Below are positions 10,040 to 20,662 of a stretch of DNA of 64,000 nt, in pieces. Source of the DNA: JAXMDC01 sp046349035 (GTDB lineage: Bacteria > Pseudomonadota > Alphaproteobacteria > Rhizobiales > Kaistiaceae); assembly GCA_046349035.1 (NCBI GenBank), contig JAXMDC010000004.1:62001-126000 (forward strand), read 5' to 3'. The first letter of the stretch is position 1, and each line of letters opens with the position of its first letter. The position numbers and the translations under genes were made by a program. The notes under the pieces were generated by a model. That model was not told the origin of the DNA and ran no database searches. It worked only from the letters and a program-made list of their open reading frames with translations.

Positions 10040-10531
10040 ATGTCCGGCAATGCCTGGAAAAAATCAACCCTAATTGTTGCCGCCGCAGCCCTTTTCCAAT
10101 TCGCCACCGCCTCGGCGGCCTCCGCCCAGGAGCGGATCAAGCTCGGGCTGCTGGAATGCAACGTCGCCCCGAGCGTCGGCCTTATCATCGGCTCGAGCAA
10201 GGCGATGGACTGCCGCTTCACCAACACCGGCAACCGCGTCGAGTTCTACGGCGGCTCGATCGACCGTCTCGGCATCGACATCGGCTTCACCACGCAGCAG
10301 CTGGTCGCCTGGGCGGTGTTCGCGCCGGTGACGGTCGGCTACAGCCCCGGCGCGCTCGCCGGTGGCTATGCCGGCGTCTCGGCGGAAGCCACCCTCGGCC
10401 TCGGCCTCGGCGCCAACGTGCTGGTCGGCGGCTTCGGCCGCTCCTTCGTGCTGCAGCCGCTGAGCGTCCAGGCGCAGACCGGCGCCAATATCGCCGCCGG
10501 CGTCACCGGCGTGACGCTGGTCGCGCGCTAG
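10040..10531 (+). CDS. DUF992 domain-containing secreted protein
   Basis: The 163-residue product has an N-terminal signal peptide (about 28 residues ending ASAASAQ), then the DUF992 pattern: GLLECNVAPSVG, GSSKAMDCRF, SPGALAGGYAG and a glycine-rich ANVLVGG stretch. DUF992 proteins are small periplasmic or surface proteins common in Rhizobiales, with no known function. ATG 10040 is chosen because a GAGGAG site lies 7 bases upstream and the signal peptide starts there. The two cysteines may form a disulfide. Confidence 0.85.
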   Translation: MSGNAWKKSTLIVAAAALFQFATASAASAQERIKLGLLECNVAPSVGLIIGSSKAMDCRFTNTGNRVEFYGGSIDRLGIDIGFTTQQLVAWAVFAPVTVGYSPGALAGGYAGVSAEATLGLGLGANVLVGGFGRSFVLQPLSVQAQTGANIAAGVTGVTLVAR

Positions 10532-10555
10532 CGGCGGCACGGCGCCGCCCCGCCC

Positions 10556-10927
10556 ATGGCCGGGGAGCCGCAGCTCCGCCTGCGTATCATGTTCGGCTCC
10601 GGCCTCGTGCTGGGGCCGGGCAAGGCCGACCTTCTCGACGGCATCGCCACGACCGGATCGATCTCGGCCGCCGGCCGGGCGATGTCGATGAGCTACAAGA
10701 AGGCCTGGCGCCTGGTCGACGATCTTAACCACGGCTTCGTCGGCCCCCTGGTCGAGGCGACCGCCGGGGGCGCCGACGGCGGCGGCGCCGGCCTCACCGA
10801 CCTCGGCAAGGAGGTCCTCGCCCTCTACCGCCAGGCCGAGCGCGAAGCGGCCGCTTCGGCGAGCGGCCGCGTCGCCGAACTCGGACGGCTAACCCTATCG
10901 CGCAAGAAGCCCGGCGCCGCCGATTGA
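10556..10927 (+). CDS. ModE-like winged-helix DNA-binding protein lacking the molybdate domain
   Basis: The 123 residues match the N-terminal winged-helix domain of ModE: GKADLLDGIATTGSISAAGRAMSMSYKKAWRLVDDLN and a C-terminal LTDLGKEVLALYRQ. Full ModE (about 260 residues) adds two molbindin/TOBE domains that sense molybdate; these are absent, so this protein cannot sense molybdate in the usual way. It is followed by a ModE-type operator (10951-10974) and modB-modC, so it likely controls molybdate uptake. Such short forms are known in other proteobacteria. Confidence 0.85.
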   Translation: MAGEPQLRLRIMFGSGLVLGPGKADLLDGIATTGSISAAGRAMSMSYKKAWRLVDDLNHGFVGPLVEATAGGADGGGAGLTDLGKEVLALYRQAEREAAASASGRVAELGRLTLSRKKPGAAD

Positions 10928-10950
10928 TTCCGCGCCGGAGCGGGGCTAGG

Positions 10951-10974
10951 CGTCATATCCTCATGGATATAGCG
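10951..10974. promoter_or_regulatory. ModE box (molybdate operator)
   Basis: The sequence CGTCATATCC-TCAT-GGATATAGCG is an inverted repeat (8 of 10 arm positions pair) and matches the known ModE operator form, CG-tATAT arms around a short spacer. It lies 38 bases before the modB start and 23 bases after the ModE-like gene, exactly where an operator for modBC is expected. Confidence 0.8.
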
Positions 10975-11012
10975 ACATCATCAGGGCAGCCGGGTGCCCT
11001 GCCGGGGGCGGC

Positions 11013-11711
11013 ATGGACGGCTGGCTGACGCCCGACGAGACCGCGACGATCCTGCTGACGCTGCGGATCGCCGGCCTGGCGACGTTGGCGAGCCTCCCCT
11101 TTGCCGTCGCGATTGCCCTGCTGCTGGCACGCGGGCGCTTCTTCGGCCGCACCCTGCTCGACGCGATGGTGCACCTCCCGCTCGTCCTGCCGCCGGTGGT
11201 CACCGGCTACCTCTTGCTGCTCGCCTTCGGCCGGCGGGGACCGGTCGGCGCCTTCCTCGACAGCGCGTTCGGCATCGTCCTCGCCTTCCGCTGGACCGGC
11301 GCCGCGCTCGCCGCGGCGATCATGGGCTTCCCGCTGATGGTGCGGGCGATCCGCCTCTCGGTCGAGGCGGTGGACCGTCGCCTGGAGACGGCGGCCGCCA
11401 CGCTCGGCGCCGGCCCGCTCCGGGTCTTCTTCACCGTGACGCTGCCGCTGATCCTCCCCGGCATCCTCGCCGGCATCGTGCTCGGCTTCGCCCGCGCCCT
11501 CGGCGAATTCGGCGCCACCATCACCTTCGTCTCCAACATCCCCGGCGAGACGCGCACCATCGCCACCGCCATCTTCACCCTGATCGAGACGCCCGGCGGC
11601 GACGCGGCGGCGATCCGCCTGACCGCCGTCTCCATCGCCATCTCGCTCGCCGCCCTCCTCGTCTCGGAGTGGCTGACGCGCCGGGCGCGGCGCGAGGAGC
11701 GGCCGCGATGA
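11013..11711 (+). CDS. modB: Molybdate ABC transporter permease ModB
   Basis: The 232-residue inner-membrane permease has five to six membrane helices and the ABC permease EAA-type loop (AATLGAGPLRVFFTVTLPLI), then GFARALGEFGATITF, a signature of ModB/CysT-type permeases. It forms the translocation channel for molybdate (or tungstate) with ModC. Its stop overlaps the modC start (ATGA at 11708-11711), indicating translational coupling. The usual periplasmic binding protein gene modA is not next to it. Confidence 0.93.
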   Translation: MDGWLTPDETATILLTLRIAGLATLASLPFAVAIALLLARGRFFGRTLLDAMVHLPLVLPPVVTGYLLLLAFGRRGPVGAFLDSAFGIVLAFRWTGAALAAAIMGFPLMVRAIRLSVEAVDRRLETAAATLGAGPLRVFFTVTLPLILPGILAGIVLGFARALGEFGATITFVSNIPGETRTIATAIFTLIETPGGDAAAIRLTAVSIAISLAALLVSEWLTRRARREERPR

Positions 11712-12793
11712 GGCTCGCCGTCAGCGTTCGGAAGCAGCTTGGCGCCTTCGCTGTCGATGCCGATTTCGCCAGCGACGACGGCGTCATCGCCCTTTTCGGC
11801 CGCTCCGGCGCCGGCAAGACCAGCATCGTCTCGATGATCGCCGGGCTGCTGAAGCCGGACTCCGGGCGCATCGCCATCGGCGAAACGCCGCTCTTCGACA
11901 GCGCCGCCGGCCTCAACGTGCCCGCCTATCGCCGCCGCATCGGCTACGTCTTCCAGGAGGGGCGGCTGTTTCCGCACCTCTCGGTGCGGTCGAACCTCCT
12001 CTACGGCCACCGCCTGGCGCGCAAGGCCGACCGCCTGTTGAAGCTCGACCAGGTGGTCGCCCTCCTCGGCATCGAGCCGCTGCTCCGCCGCCGGCCGGAG
12101 GCGCTCTCCGGCGGCGAGAAGCAGCGGGTCGCCATCGGCCGCGCCCTACTCTCCGCGCCGCGCCTTTTGCTGCTCGACGAGCCCTTGGCCTCGCTCGACG
12201 CCGAGCGGCGGAACGAGATCCTCCCCTATCTCGAGCGCCTGCGCGACGAGATGCGCCTGCCGATGGTGCTGGTCAGCCACGCCATCCCCGAGGTTGCCCG
12301 CCTCGCCGACCGCGTCGCCTTCATCGCCGACGGTAAGATCGTCGCCCAGGGCAGCGTCGACGACGTGTTCTCGCGGCTCGACCTGAAGCCGCTGGTCGGC
12401 GACTTCGAGGCAAGCTCCCTCCTCACCGCCCGCATCGTCGTCCATGACTTGAAGCTCGGCGTAACGCGCCTCGAACACCCCGCCGGCACGCTGTCGGTGC
12501 CCCTGATCAAAGGCGCCGCCGGCAGCCATGTCCGCGTCCGCGTCCGCTCGCGCGACGTGTCGGTCGTGGTCGGCGAGGTCGGCCGCCTGTCGATCCGGAA
12601 CCGCCTTGCCGCCACCGTCCTGGAGATCGCCGAGGCCGAGCCGCCGGCGGTGGACCTCCGCCTCAATGTCGGCGGCCAGCGCCTCCTCGCCCGCATCACC
12701 CGCGACGCCCTCGCCGATCTCGGCCTCGCCGCCGGCCAGAAGGTGACGGCGCTGATCAAGTCGATCGCCCTCGACCGCGGCGGCGAGAGCTAG
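11708..12793 (+). CDS. modC: Molybdate ABC transporter ATP-binding protein ModC
   Basis: The 361-residue ATPase powers molybdate import through ModB. Motifs: Walker A GRSGAGKT (31-38), signature LSGGEKQR near 136, Walker B LLLLDEP near 157, and the switch histidine in LVSHAIPE. The C-terminal 70 residues form a TOBE/molbindin domain (SIRNRLAATVLEI onward), which can bind oxyanion and so may provide the sensing domain missing from the ModE-like protein (inference). Its stop codon shares the palindrome CTAG with the stop of rlpA on the opposite strand. Confidence 0.94.
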   Translation: MRLAVSVRKQLGAFAVDADFASDDGVIALFGRSGAGKTSIVSMIAGLLKPDSGRIAIGETPLFDSAAGLNVPAYRRRIGYVFQEGRLFPHLSVRSNLLYGHRLARKADRLLKLDQVVALLGIEPLLRRRPEALSGGEKQRVAIGRALLSAPRLLLLDEPLASLDAERRNEILPYLERLRDEMRLPMVLVSHAIPEVARLADRVAFIADGKIVAQGSVDDVFSRLDLKPLVGDFEASSLLTARIVVHDLKLGVTRLEHPAGTLSVPLIKGAAGSHVRVRVRSRDVSVVVGEVGRLSIRNRLAATVLEIAEAEPPAVDLRLNVGGQRLLARITRDALADLGLAAGQKVTALIKSIALDRGGES

Positions 12794-13176
12794 CAGGCGC
12801 TCGCGAGTTCGCTCTTCCCGTCGACTACGGTCACCCGCACTTGCGCGACACCGGCGGCGATCATGCCGAGGCGAATGGCGGCAGCCCGAGTCACGTCGAT
12901 CACCCGGCCGCGAACGAACGGCCCGCGGTCGTTGATGCGGACCACGACGGCCTTGCCGTTCCGGACGTTCTCGACCTTCACCAGAGTGCCGAAGGGGAGC
13001 GAGCGATGCGCCGCCGCCAGTTGGCCGGCGTCCATGCGTTCGCCGCTCGCCGTCTCGCTTCCGGTCGCGTACCAGGAAGCCCTCCCGCATTGGGCGCCCG
13101 CGACCGCGCCGTTCGACTGAATGCAAAGTCCCAACGCCAGGGCCGTTGCCCCGGCAAACGCAAAACGCTGACGCAA
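12790..13176 (-). CDS. rlpA: RlpA-like double-psi beta-barrel protein
   Basis: The 128-residue exported protein has a signal peptide and a single RlpA double-psi beta-barrel domain: ASWYATGSETASGERMD, the LPFGTLVKV segment and VVVRINDRGPFVRGRVIDV. RlpA-family proteins are septal-ring lytic transglycosylases or peptidoglycan binders; there is no SPOR domain here. A cysteine pair (Cys30 and the C-terminal Cys128) may close the fold. It is convergent with modC, with overlapping stops. Confidence 0.88.
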   Translation of the reverse strand: MRQRFAFAGATALALGLCIQSNGAVAGAQCGRASWYATGSETASGERMDAGQLAAAHRSLPFGTLVKVENVRNGKAVVVRINDRGPFVRGRVIDVTRAAAIRLGMIAAGVAQVRVTVVDGKSELASAC

Positions 13177-13367
13177 TACACACCTCGCTCGAAACGTCGT
13201 TCTCCCGGGTTCCCGGCCCGGATGGTTTCCCCCTGTTCGATCAAGGGCCTACGCACAGGCTAAAGGCGGCGAGAATGTGACCGCGGATAAGCGCATCGCC
13301 TTGCGCCTTCCAGGGGATACGAAGCGGCGGTAGCGTCCGCGTACGAATCGCTTCGAGAGGCCCGAGG

Positions 13368-13592
13368 TTGAGCCGAGCCCATCTTGCTGCGTTGGTCGTC
13401 TTCGCGGTCGCCGGAGGATTGGCGCTGGCGGCTTACCTGGCGCTGCCGTCATTCGCCCTTGGCGCGGCCGCGTTCTTGCTGATCGGCGCGGCCGGCATGG
13501 CCCTCGCGGCGCGGCTCTTCAACCGCCTGGCCGAACCGGAAGAGCGGCGGCGGGATTTGGAAGATCGGACCAAGGACGCGCGCTGGTCGTGA
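13368..13592 (+). CDS. Small two-helix membrane protein, unknown function
   Basis: The 74-residue product has two hydrophobic helices (near residues 6-26 and 30-50) and a charged C-terminal tail rich in Glu, Arg and Asp. It uses a TTG start with a GAGAGG ribosome site about 7 bases upstream (13355-13360). I do not recognise a family. It stands alone between the divergent rlpA gene and the convergent DUF72 gene. Confidence 0.55.
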   Translation: MSRAHLAALVVFAVAGGLALAAYLALPSFALGAAAFLLIGAAGMALAARLFNRLAEPEERRRDLEDRTKDARWS

Positions 13593-13619
13593 ACCGGTCG
13601 GGCAGGCGCACCCGCCGCC

Positions 13620-14420
13620 CTATCCCCGCCCGACGCGCTCGATGAGCGCCATCGCCGCCGCCGGCGCGTGCGGCTTATATCCGCTGATGAAGTAGATGAA
13701 GACGTCCTTCGCCCCCGACTTGTCGCCCGCCGCCCCGCTCCCGAGCGCCGTCAGCCCCGTCGGCACCTTGCCGGCCGCCCACTCCTTGGCGCGCTTCGCC
13801 CAAAGGTCGAGCGCCGCGGCGGGATAGCCGGTCGGCTCCTCCTCGGTGCAGCGCTGCAGGCGGGCATAGACGAAATCGGCGGTAACGTCGGGAATGGCCG
13901 GCCAGTCCTCGGCGTCGGCATAAGCGACCGCGACGCCCTCCTCGCGGCAGAGATCGACGAACGCCGCATCGGCAAAGCTCTGGTGGCGGACTTCCAGGAC
14001 ATGGCGGAGCGGCCGCCCGCCCTCCTGCCGCGGCAACAGCTTCAGGAACGCGCCGATGTCCTCACGCTCGAAGCGTTTGAACGGCGCCAGCTGCCAGTTG
14101 AGCGGCCCGAGCTTGTCGCCGAGTTCAAGGACGCCCGACTTCATGAACCAGCCGACCGCCTCGCCCGCCTCTCCGAGCTTCTTTTGGTTGACGACGGCGC
14201 GATGCCCCTTCACCGCGAACACGAAGCCGTCCGGCGTCTCCTCGCGCCACTTCTTGAACGAGGCCGGCCCTTGGCTCCGATAGAACGTGCCGTTGATCTC
14301 GATCGAGGTCAGCGCCCGCGACGCGAACTCAAGCTCGCGCTTCGCCGGCAGCCCCTCCGGATAAAAGCGCCCCTTCCAAGGCGCAAACGTCCAGCCGCCA
14401 ATGCCGATGCTGATCATCAT
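13620..14420 (-). CDS. DUF72 domain-containing protein (TIM-barrel)
   Basis: The 266-residue protein begins IGIGGWTFAPWKGRFYPEGLP and contains EINGTFYRSQ, FAVKGHRAV, the LEVRHQSF segment and YARLQRC, the conserved features of DUF72 (YecE-like) TIM-barrel proteins, whose biochemical role is unresolved. The start at 14420 overlaps the stop of the zinc-ribbon gene as ATGA, so it is translationally coupled to the restriction-type genes upstream. This coupling may simply reflect insertion next to an existing gene. Confidence 0.9.
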   Translation of the reverse strand: MMISIGIGGWTFAPWKGRFYPEGLPAKRELEFASRALTSIEINGTFYRSQGPASFKKWREETPDGFVFAVKGHRAVVNQKKLGEAGEAVGWFMKSGVLELGDKLGPLNWQLAPFKRFEREDIGAFLKLLPRQEGGRPLRHVLEVRHQSFADAAFVDLCREEGVAVAYADAEDWPAIPDVTADFVYARLQRCTEEEPTGYPAAALDLWAKRAKEWAAGKVPTGLTALGSGAAGDKSGAKDVFIYFISGYKPHAPAAAMALIERVGRG

Positions 14421-14719
14421 TCAGGCTCGGTCTCAGCGTGGAAGTAGGCCTGGGTGTAGGCGTCGGCCTCGTCTCTCGTCGCGAACACACAGACGGTCAC
14501 ATAGTCCGGGTGATGCTCCGCCGTCGGGGGCGAGACCTGCACCTCGAACTGCCGGGAGATCGAATTCCGTCGCACTTGGATTGTCAGGTCTTCGCTGTCG
14601 CTCGGCGACATGTGGCGCGCACCGCAATGGGGGCAATCATCATCGCACATGCACGACCACTCGTCGGCCCAAGAGCCGCCGCACCGGGCACAATCGTAGT
14701 GGTTGCGAAACCAAGTCAT
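14417..14719 (-). CDS. Small zinc-ribbon protein coupled to the DpnI-like gene
   Basis: The 100-residue product begins with a cysteine-rich half (YDCARCGG, then SCMCDDDCPHCGARH) that looks like one or two zinc-binding knuckles, followed by a possible small alpha/beta part (FEVQVSPPTAEHHPDYVTV). ATG 14719 overlaps the TGA of the DpnI-like gene (TGATG), so the two are co-translated. I do not recognise the family; it does not resemble the DpnD of pneumococcal Dpn cassettes. It might assist or restrain the nuclease (inference from coupling only). Confidence 0.6.
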   Translation of the reverse strand: MTWFRNHYDCARCGGSWADEWSCMCDDDCPHCGARHMSPSDSEDLTIQVRRNSISRQFEVQVSPPTAEHHPDYVTVCVFATRDEADAYTQAYFHAETEPE

Positions 14720-15501
14720 CAACGGGACGCCTCGGGACCTCTCAGACGGTAGTGCCCGCGCCCGAGAAATTCCAGATATCCGCTGTCGCGGAGAACTTGC
14801 AGCTGTTGTCTGATCTTCGGTCGGACGTGCCGATTGCCAGGGTAGAGCGTGCTCAGCCGTGCTTCAAATGCGTAGACATCCTCAAGGTCGAATTCCGGGC
14901 GCCCGATTGCGTCAACGCATTTCATGGTCTCGATCAACCAGCCTCTCGCGTCCGACGATTCTGAGCGAAGGAAGAGCGTCTGTTTCCATTGTGCGATGAC
15001 CGACTCTTTCGGCGCCTCGACTTGGTTTCGCACGAGATAGATGCGGCCTGCAGCGGGGATTTCGGAGAGTAGGATATTGCATCCGACCCAACCTGCCCGT
15101 CTGGCCGTAGGCGGAAGCGGCCTCCGCTCTTCAAGAACCTCGGGAACGAGGAATTGCTTCGGCACCACGGCCACATCCGTGACGGACCGGTTAGCGAGGT
15201 CGTATCGCAACAGGAGCAAGTTCGGGTTGTTGCTCGCCGACACGCGCTCAAGCATCGTCCGGTAAGCGCCGTCCAGCACCTTGCGACCGAATGCCGTCTT
15301 CTGACTCTTTAGCTCGAACTCTTCGGCGCAGGAGGAACAAAAGAAGTCAGCCGCCGGCCGGTTCGCGGGAAATCGCTCGATCTGCCGGTGACCGCAACTG
15401 GGACAGTAGAGATGCTTGCCCACCCAAGGTTCAGTCCAGAACCGAGCCTTCTGGGACCCGCTCTGATAAGGCGCTTGTTCTTCCGCAAACCCGAGTTTCA
15501 T
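14719..15501 (-). CDS. DpnI-family methyl-directed restriction endonuclease
   Basis: The 260-residue protein aligns by eye with Streptococcus pneumoniae DpnI along its whole length. The zinc site is Cys33, Cys36, Cys55 and Cys58 (LYCPSCG, CSSC). The PD-(D/E)xK catalytic set is Asp52, Glu63 and Lys65 (ADFF then EFELK). The block PTARRAGWVGCN (131-142) and the C-terminal winged-helix RPKIRQQLQVLRDSGYLEF with GRGHYRL are also kept. DpnI cuts GATC only when adenine is methylated, through both its domains. This predicts attack on Dam-methylated incoming DNA and a host without GATC methylation. No companion methylase is present, as expected for this type. Confidence 0.95.
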   Translation of the reverse strand: MKLGFAEEQAPYQSGSQKARFWTEPWVGKHLYCPSCGHRQIERFPANRPAADFFCSSCAEEFELKSQKTAFGRKVLDGAYRTMLERVSASNNPNLLLLRYDLANRSVTDVAVVPKQFLVPEVLEERRPLPPTARRAGWVGCNILLSEIPAAGRIYLVRNQVEAPKESVIAQWKQTLFLRSESSDARGWLIETMKCVDAIGRPEFDLEDVYAFEARLSTLYPGNRHVRPKIRQQLQVLRDSGYLEFLGRGHYRLRGPEASR

Positions 15502-15547
15502 ATGGACCGACTACCATGCCCGCTTAACCGAATACCAAGCCGGCGCC

Positions 15548-15707
15548 CTACTGCCTCCCCCGCCTCCCCGCCATGCTGCCGGGAGCTGCCGCCAATGGAG
15601 CGGCCGCGGGTGCGGTAGTTCTTGGTCTTCGCGTCGGGCGGTTTGGGCAGGGTCTCGTATTGCCGCCGTTCGGCCTCGGTCTGCGTGCGGCGCAACATCT
15701 GCCGCAT
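15548..15707 (-). pseudogene. Duplicated uvrB 3'-end fragment (frameshifted)
   Basis: Bases 15548-15643 match the uvrB 3' end (16513-16607) at roughly four positions in five, in the same orientation. The encoded piece PPDAKTKNYRTRGRSIGG parallels the UvrB tail PPDPMTANYRPRGRSIGG. One extra base after the GGC-GGC codons shifts the frame; read in the shifted frame the copy would end MAGRRGRQ-stop, matching MAGRRGRR-stop of UvrB. The segment from 15644 to 15707 shows no clear match. It is not an independent gene. Confidence 0.75.
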
Positions 15708-16391
15708 CTACGGCCCCGCCCTTAGCCCGTTGGTTTCCAGCATCCGCCCCGACCAATGGTCGCCGATCGCCTGAACGAACTCGGGACGGACGAGTTTGGC
15801 GCGCGTGACAAGCGCGCCGCCCTCCTCGCGGCGCAGGTACACGCCCTCCGCGGACCCGGCCCTCAGGCGCGACCGTTCAGAGATACGAAGCAAATCGTCG
15901 ATGGTGAACCGGCCCGACCCTAGACCCGGCACGACGGCGAAGCCCAGTTCCGCCGCCAGGGCATCACGCCGCTCGCTGCTCCAGAACCGCTTCTCCACGC
16001 GGTCGAACACGTCGAAAACCAGGAACCAGTCCGGCAGGTCCGTATAGCGCAGGCTGTGAACGGCGTAGCACCACTCACCGAACAGCATCAGGCTCGGGAA
16101 CAGTGCCCCGGCGAGGTCGACGTTCCTGCGTTGAAGCCATCCGCGGAGCGGTTTCCACTGGCCGGCCAGCGCGTCCATCGCCAGGTAGTTTCCGCGATTC
16201 TGTGCCTGGAGCACGCCGTCGTCGTCCACCGAGAAACCAAGATTGGCCCCGTCGACCTTCTCCTCGACGATAACGGTGTGCGTGAGGAAGTCCGCCGCTT
16301 CAGGCGCCACCAGCACCTTGTCGTCGCGCGGCTCGCCTTGGCCGAGCCAGCACAGGTGCGGCGTCTTGGGAAATCGCTCGAACTCGGCCAC
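15708..16391 (-). CDS. ATP-dependent RNA ligase family protein
   Basis: The 227-residue protein carries the nucleotidyltransferase motifs of the RNA_ligase (Rnl2-like) family. Motif I is EEKVDGAN with the AMP-accepting Lys45, motif III LFGEW (103-107), motif IIIa FLVFDVFD (123-130), motif IV AEGVYLRRE (181-189) and motif V RAKLVRPEF with Lys199. It is short, like other bacterial stand-alone RNA ligases, and lacks an extra C-terminal domain or a fused kinase. It probably seals nicks in RNA, perhaps repairing tRNA cut by stress or phage nucleases (inference). It lies between uvrB and the uvrB-tail copy. Confidence 0.88.
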   Translation of the reverse strand: MAEFERFPKTPHLCWLGQGEPRDDKVLVAPEAADFLTHTVIVEEKVDGANLGFSVDDDGVLQAQNRGNYLAMDALAGQWKPLRGWLQRRNVDLAGALFPSLMLFGEWCYAVHSLRYTDLPDWFLVFDVFDRVEKRFWSSERRDALAAELGFAVVPGLGSGRFTIDDLLRISERSRLRAGSAEGVYLRREEGGALVTRAKLVRPEFVQAIGDHWSGRMLETNGLRAGP

Positions 16392-16512
16392 GTCGCGGCC
16401 TCAGGGTGAAAATAGTCGCGTCCGGACCGTCACCCGCCGGGCGCTCACCAGTTAGCGCCGTGAGAATCCGCCCGCAGCAAATGATGGTCCCCGTCCGCCA
16501 GCGAAGTCACGT

Positions 16513-19356
<2,844 letters not shown>

Positions 19357-19501
19357 GCCCTCACTATGGGGAGTATCCGACCGCGATGGAAGCAGTCATG
19401 CCACGCGCTGCTGACAATTTCTGTCAGCAGGCGCCACGCGAGGGCGAGCGGGCAGCGGAGGGAAGGCCGCGCCTCCCCTCCGCCAACGTCAAGCCGTTCG
19501 C

Positions 19502-20662
19502 TTAGCCACGGCCGCGGCCGAAAGCGGGGCCACCCGTATTGTTGCCACCCGGGTTATTGCCGCCGTTGGGATTGTCCGCGACGCAGCCATTCGCCGTCGG
19601 GTGCTGTCCCTGCGGGCAGCGGTTTGCGTTGCCGTCGCCGCGATTGCCCAGCCCGGCATTGCCGCCCTGGCCGTTGTTCTGGCCGCCGGGCGGGTTGTTC
19701 TGGCCGCTCGGCGGAGCGTTGAAGACGCGCGGCTGGGCATTCCCGCCGAGATTGTTCGCCCCACCCTGCGGGTTGTTGCCGCCCGGCGGGTTGAAGGTCT
19801 GCGGCGGCACAAAGCGCGGCTGCCCGACCGGCGGATTGTTGTTGCCGAGATTGGGCGTCGTCACCGGCCCGTTGGCGTTCGGATTGACGAACACCCGCGG
19901 TTGGGTGTTGCCACCGCCTGGAGGGTTGTTGCTCCCCGGCGGATTGAACGTCTGCGGAAGGCGGCGCCCGTCATTGTCGTTGCCGCCATTGAACGGACCG
20001 TTCGGCCCCGGCACGAAGCGCGGCTGGTTGTTGTTGCCCTGGTTGCCGTTATTGCCGCCCGGACCGAAGTTGCCGTTCGGGCCGAAAGTGCCGCCCCCTG
20101 GGCGGTTGTCGAAACGTGGCCGGTTGTTGTTGTCGCCGCGGTGATCGATGCCCCGCCGGCTGTCGTTCTCGAAGCGCGGGATGAAGCGCTGGTAGTCGCG
20201 GAAGAACGGCCGAGCCCGATAGTGATCGTTCCAGTAGAAATAGAAGTTGAACGTCAGGAACGGGATACCGATGCGGTAGCCGTAGTCGGGGAGCAGCACC
20301 GGCCGGTCGTAGTAGATGGCGCGGATCAGCTGTCCGAGCACCCAGCCGCGTTCGTAGCCATAGCCGACATCGCACCACGACCAGTCGTCGAAGCAGCCGT
20401 AGATGACGATCCGCGCGCCACGCGGAATGGTGCGAATGTAGGGGTAGTAGTTCGCCGGCCCTGCCATGAGATTGGCGCTGTAGGCGGCGTAGCCCTGGAT
20501 GACGCGTGGCGAATAGGTCGGCGCCGGCGGCTGGTAGGGATACGGGGCGGGATTTGGGTAGGGGTTCGGATAGGGGTAGTAGCCCTGCGCCGCCGCCGGC
20601 GACGCGCAAGCGATGCCGATGAGCGCGAGGCTCCCAGCCACGAAGCTGCGTAAGTTAGTCAT
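19502..20662 (-). CDS. Secreted SH3-domain protein with Asn/Gly/Pro-rich tail
   Basis: The 386-residue product has a signal peptide (MTNLRSFVAGSLALIGIACA, cleavage near AAAQ), a Tyr/Pro-rich spacer, and a bacterial SH3-like domain (about 55-125: YAAYSANLMAGPANYYPYI, CFDDWSWCDVGYGYERGWV). A Tyr/Phe-rich stretch follows (FNFYFYWNDHY). The last 200 residues are low-complexity Asn, Gly and Pro with imperfect repeats built on QPRFVP, QTFNPPG and QPRVF, ending with a C-P-x(11)-C segment. It probably binds the cell wall or surface; no enzymatic motif is seen. ATG 20662 is chosen because the signal peptide begins there. Confidence 0.82.
   Translation of the reverse strand: MTNLRSFVAGSLALIGIACASPAAAQGYYPYPNPYPNPAPYPYQPPAPTYSPRVIQGYAAYSANLMAGPANYYPYIRTIPRGARIVIYGCFDDWSWCDVGYGYERGWVLGQLIRAIYYDRPVLLPDYGYRIGIPFLTFNFYFYWNDHYRARPFFRDYQRFIPRFENDSRRGIDHRGDNNNRPRFDNRPGGGTFGPNGNFGPGGNNGNQGNNNQPRFVPGPNGPFNGGNDNDGRRLPQTFNPPGSNNPPGGGNTQPRVFVNPNANGPVTTPNLGNNNPPVGQPRFVPPQTFNPPGGNNPQGGANNLGGNAQPRVFNAPPSGQNNPPGGQNNGQGGNAGLGNRGDGNANRCPQGQHPTANGCVADNPNGGNNPGGNNTGGPAFGRGRG

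Noticed and set aside
15498..15707. 69-residue minus-strand frame as a real gene
   Set aside because: Its only recognisable part is the UvrB-tail-like segment, it begins directly at the RNA ligase stop and runs past the shifted stop of the tail, so a duplicated fragment explains it better.
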